Shown here piece by piece: positions 1 through 9,267 of a stretch of 64,000 bases of DNA. This DNA comes from Vibrio chagasii (lineage in GTDB: Bacteria > Pseudomonadota > Gammaproteobacteria > Enterobacterales > Vibrionaceae). The notes beneath the pieces were generated by a model. That model had not been told where the DNA came from and searched no databases. It saw only the letters and a list, made by a program, of their open reading frames with translations. Position 1 is the first letter of the stretch, and the number at the start of each line of letters is the position of its first letter. The stretch spans positions 1,156,089 through 1,220,088 of the forward strand of contig NZ_MSCI01000002.1 of assembly GCF_002954585.1 (NCBI RefSeq), given 5' to 3'. The position numbers were made by a program, and so were the translations under genes.

Positions 1-396
1 GCCTTGAACATGGTTCACGTTCCTTATGTAGGGGATCTCTTCAATGGAGAGAAACTTATGTTTTATATCTAGCTGCTAAACATCACTCTCGGGTGCTGCT
101 CAGCAGGTGAAGTTAAAGTTAACGGCGTGTTAACAAAGTGTCTTCAATGCGGCGATATTGGGAATAAAGAACTTTGGGTGAATAAAGTTCATAAAGTTCA
201 CGGGAAGTGATAAGAGATTCATTTATATTGATAAATATCACTTAAATTAGAGGATAGTGCGACGTAGAGAACAGTATAAGAAGCGTACAACACATGGGTC
301 TAAGTTTCTATTGAAGGGGTAGATATGACGTAGTAAAAAAGATAAATGTATCACGGATGTTAAATTTCCAAGCTGGAATTATTCAAGGATAGAATA
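1..396. other. Leader region without a recognisable gene
   Basis: Frame 1 is open from the window edge to a TAG at 70-72, so the first 72 bases may be the 3' end of a plus-strand gene lying upstream; 23 codons are too few to name it. The rest is AT-rich and holds short repeats: two GTTAAC palindromes around 118-134 and repeated AAAGTTC near 185-202. No terminator or clear riboswitch is seen. The region must carry the promoter of the HD-GYP gene at 397. Confidence 0.4.
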
Positions 397-3300
397 ATGA
401 CAAACACAAAAATCTCATTACGGGTGACCGTTGGCGGGATGTTTTTACTTGCAACGGTACTTACGGCAATTGTTGCTGTATCACTTCAATATTACTTTAG
501 CAAAAAGATGGCTACTGAGCATACCTTGTCCAAACTCACCATGGTTTCTCAGGATTTAAGCGAATACATAGGTAGTGTTGATTTAGATGCGATAAACACA
601 GCACATTTACTTTCTTCAGTGAATCGCTCAATGAGCGACCAGATCTCAAGGGAAGAGTCGCGTGATATTCTCTCTGAAGCCATAAAAGGCAATCCGCTGT
701 TCTACAGTATTTATATTGGTTCATCCAACGACAACTTTTTCCAGATCATTAATTTGGAATCCTTTCCTCAGGTTAGAGCAAAAATAGGCGCACAAGATAG
801 CGACAGTTGGGTGGTCATTGACATTAGCAATGGCGAAAAAGGTCGTATTCGTCAAACCAGATACTATGATCTTGATTTTAACCTCAGGGACTCCAAAGCT
901 GAAAAAAGTAATTACTTCCCAACCACAAGACCCTGGTATGTCTCTGCCAATACCGAGACTGTCGAGAAAACCCAGCCATATCTCTTTCAACACCTCCAAA
1001 TTACAGGCCAAACATATTCATTAGCGTTTGAATCCAAAGCAACGAGCGACACTCAACATGTGATAGGGATTGATATTGTTTTGTCTTCGTTAGCGAGTAA
1101 GCTATCTGTGAGTGCGTTGGGTTTAGATGAAGCTAGTCAAGCTGAATCCTTTCTATATTCTAAAGCGGGCAATATTATTGCGTCTAATCGCAATTATCAG
1201 TCGAACAACACACTCCCTCAAGCGAATCAAATTAATTGGTCTTCACAGCAACAAAGCATAATAGACAATACATCGCCTTTATTGTTTTCAAATCAAAGTG
1301 ACCGGGGACCGATGGATTTTTCAGTATCAGGAAAACCACACGGTTATGCGATTGATCTATTGAAAATGATCAGTGAGGTGAGTGGAGTGCAGTTCGAATT
1401 TGTAAATGGCCTCTCGTGGGCGGAGTTAACAGGAAAATTCCAAAAGGGAAGTATTGATGGCTTACACTCGGTTCAAAATTACGAAAGCAATGGCATTATC
1501 GGTTTATACACTGACCCGATCTATGAACTACCGTTTGCTGTAGTCACTAAACGTGATGCTCCAGCAGTAATTAACTACCGAGAGCTTGATGGAGAGAGCG
1601 TAGCTATTGTATCTGGATGGTCAATGACACCGAAGTTAAAAACTGATTTCCCAAATATTAAGCTTTTGGAGTTTAAGGATATTGAGGCAGCGCTAGACGC
1701 TGTCGACAACGAAGAGGTTTTTGCGGTAATTGATGTTAAGCCTGTACTGTCATTTTCATTGGATAAGTTCTTCCATCAGAACTTGAAAGTGAGTGAAGCG
1801 CTGCTTGATCTAAAAACAGACTATCCTAATCAATTCCATATTGTTTTGCAGAATAAACACCAATTGCTGTTACCTATCATCAATCAAGCAATCAAGTCGC
1901 TTACTGATGAGCAGAAAACGGCGTTAGCTCAAAAGTGGTTTGATCATCAGGCTATGGATGCGGGTACGACGATTCCTTACACGGAACTCTATGAAAAAAC
2001 CGCAACAGCGACCGTCGAGGGGGAGATGGTTGAGCTAAACCTCAATGGTGAACTTAAACACCTATATTTGAAGAAGATCGATACGGGTGAGCACTACTCA
2101 GAATACTTTGCTGTGGTTATCCCTGAGGCTGAAGTATACAGCGCAGTTAACAAGCGAGTAGCGACCTCGGTTAGTGTGACAGGTTTATTAATGAGCCTCA
2201 CCTTGCCTGTAGCGTGGTTCTTTGGCGCGCCGATTGTGCGGCCAATACGTAAGCTCAAAGTTGAAACTAACAAAGTAAAGCAGCGCGACTATGACAATGT
2301 GTCCGTGCTTGATACTCCTATCAAGGAAGTATGGGAACTATCTGTCGCAGTTAAAGACATGGCCGCCGAAATAAAACAGCACGAACAAACGCATGAAGCC
2401 TTTGTAGAATCTTTTATTAAGCTGATTGCACAAGCCATCGATGACAAGTCTGCCTATACCGCAGGGCATTGTAACCGTGTACCTGAGCTCGGATTGATGT
2501 TGGCAGAAGCGGCTGAAAAATCTCAATCAGACTACTTTAAAGACTTTAAATTTGAAAATGACGATGAACGTCGCGAGTTTAGAATAGCTGCGTGGCTGCA
2601 TGACTGCGGAAAGATCACCACGCCAGAACATATCGTCGATAAAGGCTCTAAGCTAGAAGCGAACTACAACCGTATTCACGAGGTGAGAACACGATTTGAG
2701 GTGCTTTGGCGTGATGCAGAGATTACGGCTTTGCGTAAGCAGCTTGAAGGTGAATTGCCAACGGATCAGATAGCCGAAGAGTTAGCTATAACGAAGAAAA
2801 AGTTACAAGACGATTTTGCGTTTATCGCGACATCTAATGTGGGTGGTGAATTTATGAGTGATGATAAGGTTGCCCGTATTCATTCTATCGCTGAAACGAC
2901 TTGGACGCGTAATTTTGATGACCAATTGGGTTTATCGCCAATAGAGGCGATGAATAGGATACCTAACTCCAGCTTACCCGCTAAAGAGCAACTTTTAAGT
3001 GATAGACCAGAACACATAGTGAAACGCGACCGACCATTAGAGTTTGATCCTAAGCATCAAATAAAAATGGATGTTCCTGAGCACTTGTACAATCTGGGAG
3101 AAATTTATAACTTAAGTATCTCACGTGGCACTTTAACGGTGGAAGATCGATTCAAAATCAATGAGCATATGATAGGTACCATCAAAATGCTTGAAAGCCT
3201 GCCATTCCCGAAAGAACTTAGCCGAGTGCCGCGCTATGCGTCGACTCACCATGAAACGCTTAAAGGTACTGGTTACCCTAGAAAGTTAACTGCAGAGGAC

Positions 3301-3567
3301 CTTTCTATTCCAGAGCGTATCCTAGTTATATCGGACATTTTTGAGGCGCTGACCGCTGCTGATAGACCTTATAAGAAAGCGAAGCCAATCAGCGTTGCCA
3401 TCGACATCATGCACAAGATGGCTCTGGATGAACATATTGACATAGAACTGTTTAGGCTGTTCCTAACGAGTGAGACCCACATTCGATACGCTGAAACGTA
3501 TTTGAAGCCAGAGCAAATAGACAGCGTCGACTTGTCGAAATATCTCCAGAAAAGTGCAGCCGCTTAA
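397..3567 (+). CDS. Membrane HD-GYP cyclic dinucleotide phosphodiesterase with CACHE and SBP_bac_3 sensor
   Basis: Inner-membrane signalling enzyme, 1056 residues, expected to hydrolyse c-di-GMP (or 3',3'-cGAMP, which some vibrio HD-GYP proteins use). A first membrane helix lies near residues 13-34 and a second near 587-612, followed by a HAMP-like stretch. Between them sit a CACHE-like part, a type-3 solute-binding domain (about 300-526, amino-acid-binding-protein style) and a short CACHE-like end. The cytoplasmic catalytic part has HxxR at His691, HD at 735-736, and the HHExxxGxGYP signature at 951-961, so it looks active. About 200 residues separate HD from HHE, much more than in compact HD-GYP domains. 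Monocistronic; a strong terminator follows. The family call is firm, the ligand and exact nucleotide are unknown. Confidence 0.93.
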   Translation: MTNTKISLRVTVGGMFLLATVLTAIVAVSLQYYFSKKMATEHTLSKLTMVSQDLSEYIGSVDLDAINTAHLLSSVNRSMSDQISREESRDILSEAIKGNPLFYSIYIGSSNDNFFQIINLESFPQVRAKIGAQDSDSWVVIDISNGEKGRIRQTRYYDLDFNLRDSKAEKSNYFPTTRPWYVSANTETVEKTQPYLFQHLQITGQTYSLAFESKATSDTQHVIGIDIVLSSLASKLSVSALGLDEASQAESFLYSKAGNIIASNRNYQSNNTLPQANQINWSSQQQSIIDNTSPLLFSNQSDRGPMDFSVSGKPHGYAIDLLKMISEVSGVQFEFVNGLSWAELTGKFQKGSIDGLHSVQNYESNGIIGLYTDPIYELPFAVVTKRDAPAVINYRELDGESVAIVSGWSMTPKLKTDFPNIKLLEFKDIEAALDAVDNEEVFAVIDVKPVLSFSLDKFFHQNLKVSEALLDLKTDYPNQFHIVLQNKHQLLLPIINQAIKSLTDEQKTALAQKWFDHQAMDAGTTIPYTELYEKTATATVEGEMVELNLNGELKHLYLKKIDTGEHYSEYFAVVIPEAEVYSAVNKRVATSVSVTGLLMSLTLPVAWFFGAPIVRPIRKLKVETNKVKQRDYDNVSVLDTPIKEVWELSVAVKDMAAEIKQHEQTHEAFVESFIKLIAQAIDDKSAYTAGHCNRVPELGLMLAEAAEKSQSDYFKDFKFENDDERREFRIAAWLHDCGKITTPEHIVDKGSKLEANYNRIHEVRTRFEVLWRDAEITALRKQLEGELPTDQIAEELAITKKKLQDDFAFIATSNVGGEFMSDDKVARIHSIAETTWTRNFDDQLGLSPIEAMNRIPNSSLPAKEQLLSDRPEHIVKRDRPLEFDPKHQIKMDVPEHLYNLGEIYNLSISRGTLTVEDRFKINEHMIGTIKMLESLPFPKELSRVPRYASTHHETLKGTGYPRKLTAEDLSIPERILVISDIFEALTAADRPYKKAKPISVAIDIMHKMALDEHIDIELFRLFLTSETHIRYAETYLKPEQIDSVDLSKYLQKSAAA

Positions 3568-3962
3568 TACATCTCAGTTCAAAGGTGCTTCGCTACTCGA
3601 TGCAAATTAGGTAAATACGCGGTTTACCTTTAACTTGGCAGGACTTAAAAGCGCACCCAATTGGTGCGCTTTTTCTATGCAATATCACTATGTGTTAATA
3701 AGCTCTCAGAAAAACAAGATGAAAAAAAATTTCATTTTTTGAAGTAACAATTTATTGATTGGTAACCCATATTAATAAGGAGTTTACTTGGTAATTTCAT
3801 CAATAAAAAACTAAAAAAGTTCTAAATTACACACCTTTTAGCTATCACATTACCTTCCAAATTATTGAATTTAAGTACTTTTCATCTTTCACGGTGAATC
3901 ACGCGGTAATTCACGCTTTCTTGATTAAGATTCTGAAAAATTTTTGAAGAATCCATTTTGTC
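3568..3962. other. AT-rich intergenic region upstream of the inverse autotransporter
   Basis: Beyond the terminator at 3647-3676 this stretch is very AT-rich and contains no supported gene. A degenerate inverted repeat (GTGAAT...ATTCAC) lies at about 3893-3915, close to the start of the outer-membrane gene. An AAGGAG followed by TTG near 3777-3788 opens an 8-codon frame only; I do not call it a leader peptide. Promoter elements of the 3963 gene are expected here. Confidence 0.5.
3647..3676 (+). terminator. Rho-independent terminator after the HD-GYP gene
   Basis: An 11-bp perfect stem (AAAAGCGCACC / GGTGCGCTTTT) with a 5-base loop, followed by a T run. It lies 80 bases after the HD-GYP stop codon and separates it from the surface island. 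Confidence 0.9.
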
Positions 3963-6209
3963 ATGTTTAAGCCACGAACCATTAATGCTGTGTTCTTACT
4001 GCCATGTAGTTTGGCTGTGAGCCTAGCATGTTATGCAAACCCATTAGAGGGCGACCAATTAAAACCCCTAGAGGTAGCTTCAACCGTACAAGCTAACAAC
4101 ACGCAAGTTAGCAATGAGCAAGCGACGGTGAAAAATACCTTTGTCACGTTTTCAGCTTATCAAGTCGATGAAGCGCTGCTAAATGTCATTACTAGCATGA
4201 GCACCTATTGTCGTGAGGTTGAACTTGGGAAGGACGAGCTTCAGTGTGGTCCATACAGTGATGCGGAGTGGAAAACGGTAGAGCCACTTATTGCTGAATT
4301 GACCGATCACCAATATCAGACCCGCAAGGGGTTAAATAGTACTTCGTTGCCAAACCTGGCTTTGGACGAGGGTAAGCTTAACGAAGTTAACCCTTATGTT
4401 GCTCCAATGACTTCTGAACTCGTGACCATTGCTCAACAGCAGTCTGAGCAGGGCAACATTCGCGCCTACCAAGAGCAAGTACCATCTCGTTTAGTGGCTG
4501 CTGGTGTGAGTGAAACAGAAGACTGGTTATCTGAAGCTTTTGGTGGCGCGCAGTTTGATTTAGGCGTCTCTTTAGCGAAAGGCAGCAAATGGCAAGTTGA
4601 TCAGGTTGAAAGCCTGTTCCCTTTTTGGCAAGCCGACAATAAATCTTTGTGGTTTATTCAAGCGGGTGCGGTGTTTAACCAAGACGACTTCCATGGCCGA
4701 GACTTTTCGCACATTGGTACGGGTTATCGTCAACTCGCTGAAGATGAGTACTACGGGGTAAACACCTTTATAGATTATGACCATCAGCGCTATCACCGAA
4801 GAATGAGCTTAGGTTTTGAGTACGGGGTGGGTTACGGAAACATGAGCTCCAACTTCTACTTTCCTCTGTCGAATTGGAAAGATTCGCCGGACGAGTATGA
4901 AGGGATGAACAGCCTTGTTGAAAAGCCTGCGAAGGGTTGGGATCTCACGCTAGAAAGCTATCTACCGATGGATACACGCTGGAAGGTGAGTGGTACTGCG
5001 GGTCAATATCTTGGTCGATACGTAGAACATCGCGATGGCAGTAACCCGACCAAAAACCCGTTGCGTTTCGAGTTAAACACCGAGTTTAAACCGACCAAAG
5101 AGCTGGCGTTCTCATTGGGATACCAAAATGAGGAAGGGGCAAGTGAACAGTGGATAGCTGGTGTTAACTATACCTTGTCTCTTGGCGGTTTCTACGAGCC
5201 TGAGCGCCGTGAAGTTTTCCAAAGCTCGTTACCAAAACAAGACCGTTTAACGGACTTTGTTGAACGTGACCATAACATTGTTTTGGAATACAAACAGAAA
5301 TACGCAGAGATCAGTATTCGTCTGCCTGAATCTGTGGTGGTTGCAGAAAATTCTCAGCAGTCATTAGCGGAGTGGATGGAGGTGAAAGGGGGACCTGACA
5401 TCGTCTCTTACACCTGGTTAGGTACTGCTAATCCGTATCTGAACAGTCAGAGTGCTTCGGTACCTTTATTTACCGCGCCAAGCTACCGCTATGACGGCAA
5501 CAATACACTTTCGCTCAAGGTTCGATACAAGCTAAAAAGCGGCCAAGTGAAAGAGTCTAACACCATGTCAATTACGATCACTGATAGTAAGTTTCTCGAG
5601 TCAATTTCGTTTGAGCCGGAAACCGCGACCGCGGGTGAAAGCATTGTTGCGAGTGCTTTATTGAGCAAAGCCGTTGCCGATATCCCGGTGACCTATCAAA
5701 TCACCGCAGAAGACTTAACATCTTTGACGTTAAATGGGGAGACGTTAGAGCTGGAATCGAACCAAGCGAACTTCGTTTACCAAACTGTCACCAATGAAGA
5801 AGGCATCGCTGAGCTGGTTTTACTGAGTCATGTGGCGCAATCCGTTACGGTAACAGCAATTTACGACCAGAACGAACAAGACGCAAAGCAAGGCAATATC
5901 GAGTGGTTAAAGGGCAGTGTCTATCGTGTCGACCTGTTTCATGAAGGGCATCATCTAGATGAAGACCTATTCACGACAGAAGCCATCACAGCTTATGTGT
6001 TCGAAGATGAAGCGGCGGTCTTAGACCTTTCTCAATACTCGTTCCAATGGTTCCGAAGAGAGCATGATACGCAAAACGAATTTACCAAGGTGGCGAACGC
6101 CAATCAGCAAAAGTACGTGTTGAAAGGCGAAGACCAAGGGTTCCAGTTCAAAGTCCAAGTGACAAAGAAAAAATCGTCGGATTCAAAGTCGGCGACAAAC
6201 AACAAGTAA
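3963..6209 (+). CDS. Inverse autotransporter (intimin/invasin-type) outer-membrane protein
   Basis: A 748-residue exported protein. Residues 1-25 form a signal peptide ending at a Cys-Tyr-Ala-Asn stretch. Residues about 185-450 show the amphipathic, aromatic-rich strands of an inverse autotransporter beta domain (for example the GAVFNQDDF, GTGYRQL and FIDYDHQRYHRRMSLGFEY elements), ending in the family hallmark VERDHNIVLEY near 436-446. Residues 450-748 look like two or three Ig-like (Big) domains and are short for an adhesin passenger. It has no obvious LysM domain. Two small exported proteins follow at once, which recalls Salmonella ZirT with ZirS/ZirU, where the barrel helps export separate partners. 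That role is inference; the fold call is solid. The ATG has only a weak ribosome site. Confidence 0.88.
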   Translation: MFKPRTINAVFLLPCSLAVSLACYANPLEGDQLKPLEVASTVQANNTQVSNEQATVKNTFVTFSAYQVDEALLNVITSMSTYCREVELGKDELQCGPYSDAEWKTVEPLIAELTDHQYQTRKGLNSTSLPNLALDEGKLNEVNPYVAPMTSELVTIAQQQSEQGNIRAYQEQVPSRLVAAGVSETEDWLSEAFGGAQFDLGVSLAKGSKWQVDQVESLFPFWQADNKSLWFIQAGAVFNQDDFHGRDFSHIGTGYRQLAEDEYYGVNTFIDYDHQRYHRRMSLGFEYGVGYGNMSSNFYFPLSNWKDSPDEYEGMNSLVEKPAKGWDLTLESYLPMDTRWKVSGTAGQYLGRYVEHRDGSNPTKNPLRFELNTEFKPTKELAFSLGYQNEEGASEQWIAGVNYTLSLGGFYEPERREVFQSSLPKQDRLTDFVERDHNIVLEYKQKYAEISIRLPESVVVAENSQQSLAEWMEVKGGPDIVSYTWLGTANPYLNSQSASVPLFTAPSYRYDGNNTLSLKVRYKLKSGQVKESNTMSITITDSKFLESISFEPETATAGESIVASALLSKAVADIPVTYQITAEDLTSLTLNGETLELESNQANFVYQTVTNEEGIAELVLLSHVAQSVTVTAIYDQNEQDAKQGNIEWLKGSVYRVDLFHEGHHLDEDLFTTEAITAYVFEDEAAVLDLSQYSFQWFRREHDTQNEFTKVANANQQKYVLKGEDQGFQFKVQVTKKKSSDSKSATNNK

Positions 6210-6259
6210 TTCATAACTAACAATAAAACATGAACGTTTTCGTTCAGAAAGGAAAGACA

Positions 6260-6991
6260 ATGAAAAAATCAATGATCACTATCGGCCTACTTATGGGTGG
6301 TTTTACAGCAACAGCAGCTTGGGCTATCGAAAGTGTTGCGACTGCACCTGTACTGGGTCACCAGCCAACGGTATCGGCTCCTGTAGTAACTACACCTGAA
6401 ATTCTATGGGCACCAGCACCTATCGAAGTTAAGTTTGATACACCGACTCTTGAAGACCAAGACGATGATGCCATCACCAAGGTGACATACTGGCTACAAG
6501 ACGCGGGTGGCACCAAATACGCAAAAGTAGATGAAGCGGATATCAGCGAACTGGACGACGGTGTCATTACATTTTCAAACTTCACTGAGTTAAAAAACAA
6601 ACAATTAAACCTAGTGTGGCAAGTTCATACTCAATACGGCTACCCATCAACAACGCTTGTGTCTAATGAAATGACTTCGAACAGCTTCACGGTTGGTGCG
6701 AAGACGGCTCTTACCATCAGCGGTACAGCTGAAGTGGGTCAAACTCTGACGGTACACGCGGATGACGGTGCGGTTGTTGACTTGGCTATCGCAGACGTGA
6801 CGTTCACACTGACAGAAAATGAAACAGACACAGCTGGCCTTTACCCGAAAGGCGATGCTCAAGCTGCGCTTCAAGCGGCGCTGGTTGATGCCGGTAACGA
6901 CCTAACATTCGTATTACCGAAAGAGGCACAAGGTTACACGATCACTGCGTCTATGAACGAGGCACAAATTACTCGTGCTTCACTACGTTAA
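6260..6991 (+). CDS. Small exported protein, possible partner of the inverse autotransporter (ZirU/ZirS-like)
   Basis: A 243-residue secreted protein of unknown function. I use ATG 6260 rather than the in-frame ATG at 6230 because GAAAGGA lies just upstream and the peptide then starts MKKSM with a clean signal sequence ending at TAAWA. The mature part looks all-beta, with a first domain built on a Dx-Dx-DD acidic strand turn (EDQDDDAI) and a WxLQDAGG segment, then an Ig-like second domain starting TALTISGTAEVGQTLTV. The gene lies 50 bases behind the inverse autotransporter and should be co-transcribed with it. A hairpin terminator follows. The ZirU/ZirS parallel rests on context and on the Ig-like content and has not been tested by alignment. 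Confidence 0.7.
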   Translation: MKKSMITIGLLMGGFTATAAWAIESVATAPVLGHQPTVSAPVVTTPEILWAPAPIEVKFDTPTLEDQDDDAITKVTYWLQDAGGTKYAKVDEADISELDDGVITFSNFTELKNKQLNLVWQVHTQYGYPSTTLVSNEMTSNSFTVGAKTALTISGTAEVGQTLTVHADDGAVVDLAIADVTFTLTENETDTAGLYPKGDAQAALQAALVDAGNDLTFVLPKEAQGYTITASMNEAQITRASLR

Positions 6992-7020
6992 TCCTTTGAG
7001 ATTGCTTTAACCACTAACCA

Positions 7021-7046
7021 AGCGGGCTGTTTTCAGCCCGCTTTCT
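7021..7046 (+). terminator. Intercistronic hairpin/terminator
   Basis: A 9-bp GC-rich perfect stem (AGCGGGCTG / CAGCCCGCT) with a TTTT loop and a following TTCTCTC. It sits between the 6260 and 7065 genes and may end or attenuate transcription of the inverse-autotransporter operon. Confidence 0.75.
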
Positions 7047-7064
7047 CTCGATAGGGGTACAACC

Positions 7065-7988
7065 ATGATACGTCAATCCATCATCACTATTTTGGCTTTA
7101 TGCTGCTCTTGGTCAGCGATGGCAGAATGCCCTGAAAACCAAGTTTGTTCAAACCACACGCCAGCCATTTCAGGCCACGGCTACCCAACGGATATGCCCG
7201 AATGGAATGTGGCACCGAGTGAGAACAACACCATAGGCACTGGCCCTATTTCCGTTCGTCCGATTCAAGATCTCGATCCCGATGGCGATGAGGTCATTGC
7301 TGATTCAAAAACCTACCAGTGGTGTAATGAGCAGGGAGAGTGCTTCGCGAATTCGCCAACCCTAACCATCAACCCATCAGACATTGATAAGGTGTTTGAT
7401 AAAGGCGTGGGCTTTAAACCTCTGACCGTGACGTACAGCGGCAAGGTCGAAAAGGGCTACCCAGAAGCAACGCGCACTTTTGAAAGTGAACCGTTACCTG
7501 TGGCACTGCAGTACCCGCCAGATGGCACCAAAGGGATCTGTTACGAAGCACAATCTGTCAATTATATGCAAATTAGCTTTACCAATATTGATTTAAACGC
7601 AGCTGGAAGTCGACAGTACAGGTTGAGCTTTGAGGCGCTGGCGTTTGATTCTGTGCCGGGCGTGGTTGAAACTACAGAATCGGCAACTGTAATTGATGTT
7701 AATTTCTACCCCACAACCCCAAAATTTAAAAGCAAAAAGCTGCCCGAAACGCTGGTTGTCGACTTTTCATACAATGGCAAAAACCCGATATCGATTACGC
7801 TGACCAAGTCGCCGATCCCTCCTTTTGTTGGTTTTGTGATGTATAAAACACCAACTGGTTCACAATTTGATTACCCGAAGACAACCCCTGAAATAACCAT
7901 CAGCGATGTTAGCTTTGATTTCAATATGGCGGGCAGTGACCAAGACAGACGAACAAGCATGGTTTATTGCCAGCAGTTTGACCGCTAA
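7065..7988 (+). CDS. Exported protein of unknown function, related in layout to the preceding gene
   Basis: A 307-residue secreted protein with a signal peptide cleaved after SAMA. ATG is preceded by AGGGG at a suitable distance. The mature N-terminal domain repeats the plan of the preceding protein: a proline-rich start (TPAISGHGYP), an acidic turn (DLDPDGDEV), a YQWCN strand and a PLTVTY strand, as in Ig-like domains. Six or more cysteines, mostly near the ends, suggest disulfide bonds in the periplasm or outside. The second half has another beta domain without a recognisable family. It lies behind the inverse autotransporter and its first small partner, which makes it a candidate second cargo. 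Function unknown. Confidence 0.65.
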   Translation: MIRQSIITILALCCSWSAMAECPENQVCSNHTPAISGHGYPTDMPEWNVAPSENNTIGTGPISVRPIQDLDPDGDEVIADSKTYQWCNEQGECFANSPTLTINPSDIDKVFDKGVGFKPLTVTYSGKVEKGYPEATRTFESEPLPVALQYPPDGTKGICYEAQSVNYMQISFTNIDLNAAGSRQYRLSFEALAFDSVPGVVETTESATVIDVNFYPTTPKFKSKKLPETLVVDFSYNGKNPISITLTKSPIPPFVGFVMYKTPTGSQFDYPKTTPEITISDVSFDFNMAGSDQDRRTSMVYCQQFDR

Positions 7989-8260
7989 CCATCGCAATAG
8001 GACTCATTGAGTTTGCCATGCATTTTAGTTTGCGATCGCTGAGGGCAAATCGATGATTGCCTTCAGAGATCGCTAACCAATCGTCTTTATATCATATCAA
8101 TCGGCTGTAGGATGGCCGTTTGTTCTCGCCGTTGTATGCCACTCACTCAGCACGCATAAAATCACGATTCAATGCACCCGTTTTTACCGCTTTTAGAACG
8201 GGCTGACTCGTGCCCTTTAATCATTTCCCTTTTTATTTAATCACCAAGAGACCAACAATC

Positions 8261-8713
8261 ATGAAATTTTCTCCTATTTACGCGGCGTTGCTCACCAGCT
8301 TAGCCAGCATTTCAGCAGCGCATGCCGCTCAACACACGCAGAACATTGCGGAAGGCTATGGCGCAGACAATATTTCGCTAAACTTGCAGTGTTTAGATTA
8401 CAACCCTAATGGTGTCAGTGCATTTTGTATTGCGAATTTTAAACCGAAGGGGCTTACCCTAGAGCCTAATCAAAGGGTCACGATCACCACGCCAGTTTCG
8501 TTCCCACAGGGCTATTGGTTCGAAGAGCAAGCGCCAAGCAAGGTGGTGATTATTGGCTCTGATGGGCACAATTCTACCTGTTCAAGCTTAGGAGATAGCC
8601 AGTGGTCGTGCTTGATGCCTGAGTCTGGTTACCACAGCACAGGTGTTCAGATAGAACTGTGGGTGGCCGATGGCGTGCGCTGGATGTGGGGCGGTGAACT
8701 GACCATCGATGAT
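8261..8713 (+). repeat. Direct repeat, copy 1 (about 450 bp), paired with 9268-9720
   Basis: The first 150 codons of the 8261 and 9268 genes align without gaps at an offset of 1007 bases. Long stretches are identical (for example about 8552-8686 against 9559-9693), broken by short clusters of changes. Confidence 0.93.
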
Positions 8714-8950
8714 TTAGTGGAGCCGGTACCGATGGAGGCGTGTATTGATCGCGCCATTGCCTCGATTGAATTGTGGAAACACCAGGGGTTTGATAGCTAC
8801 CGTTATACCGCAGAAAAACTTCACTTAGCGCTGGAAGGGCTACCGACTATCCCTTACCAAGACACCATCGATGAAAATGCTCTGATTCTGGACATTTTAC
8901 ACACCTGCGCCTTGCAAAGTGACGAGGTGCCCGCGCCTCTTAAGCCATAA
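8261..8950 (+). CDS. Small exported protein sharing its N-terminal domain with the 9268 gene
   Basis: A 229-residue secreted protein. The start at 8261 gives a signal peptide ending SAAHA; an upstream in-frame start at 8210 would spoil it. Residues 24 to about 155 form a cysteine-containing beta domain of unknown family that is about 89% identical to the N-terminus of the larger protein encoded at 9268. The remaining 75 residues are different: mostly helical, with two cysteines (MEACIDRAI and LHTCAL). The two copies differ more by amino-acid replacements than by silent changes. It looks like a tandem partial duplicate whose tail was replaced or retained from another gene. Function unknown. 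Confidence 0.72.
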   Translation: MKFSPIYAALLTSLASISAAHAAQHTQNIAEGYGADNISLNLQCLDYNPNGVSAFCIANFKPKGLTLEPNQRVTITTPVSFPQGYWFEEQAPSKVVIIGSDGHNSTCSSLGDSQWSCLMPESGYHSTGVQIELWVADGVRWMWGGELTIDDLVEPVPMEACIDRAIASIELWKHQGFDSYRYTAEKLHLALEGLPTIPYQDTIDENALILDILHTCALQSDEVPAPLKP

Positions 8951-8969
8951 TACTGGCTATTCTCTCATT

Positions 8970-9003
8970 AAGTGAACCCGGCTTTTTCAGTCGGGCTCAC
9001 TTC
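8970..9003 (+). terminator. Imperfect hairpin after the 8261 gene
   Basis: AAGTGA-a-CCCG and CGGG-c-TCACTT can pair around a loop that contains TTTTT. The T run after it is poor, so it is a weak terminator candidate 20 bases after the stop codon. Confidence 0.5.
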
Positions 9004-9267
9004 TGCCTAACTCATTGAATTAACAAGCTCTAAAAAAAACTCATAAAACCTAAACTAACGGTAATTCACTGTATTTCACGCCGAATCAAGCACAAGCTTG
9101 GTGGGTCTTTAAACGTTGCTTGCTGTTGGCTGTGCCTTCCAACAACGGCCATTTGGCTGACCATATTCAGTGGCATTCGTTGCCAACGAATTCGAAGCAG
9201 TTGAGGTTTAAAGGCCTTTATCTCCATTTAAATACTGTTATTTTCAATCAAAGAGACTTACATCTTA

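Noticed and set aside
1..72. Possible C-terminal end of an upstream gene in frame 1
   Set aside because: Only 23 codons are visible and no family motif is present, so it is mentioned in the leader entry but not called as a gene.
1..396. c-di-GMP riboswitch ahead of the HD-GYP gene
   Set aside because: I looked for the conserved core of class I and II elements here and ahead of the adhesin and found no convincing match.
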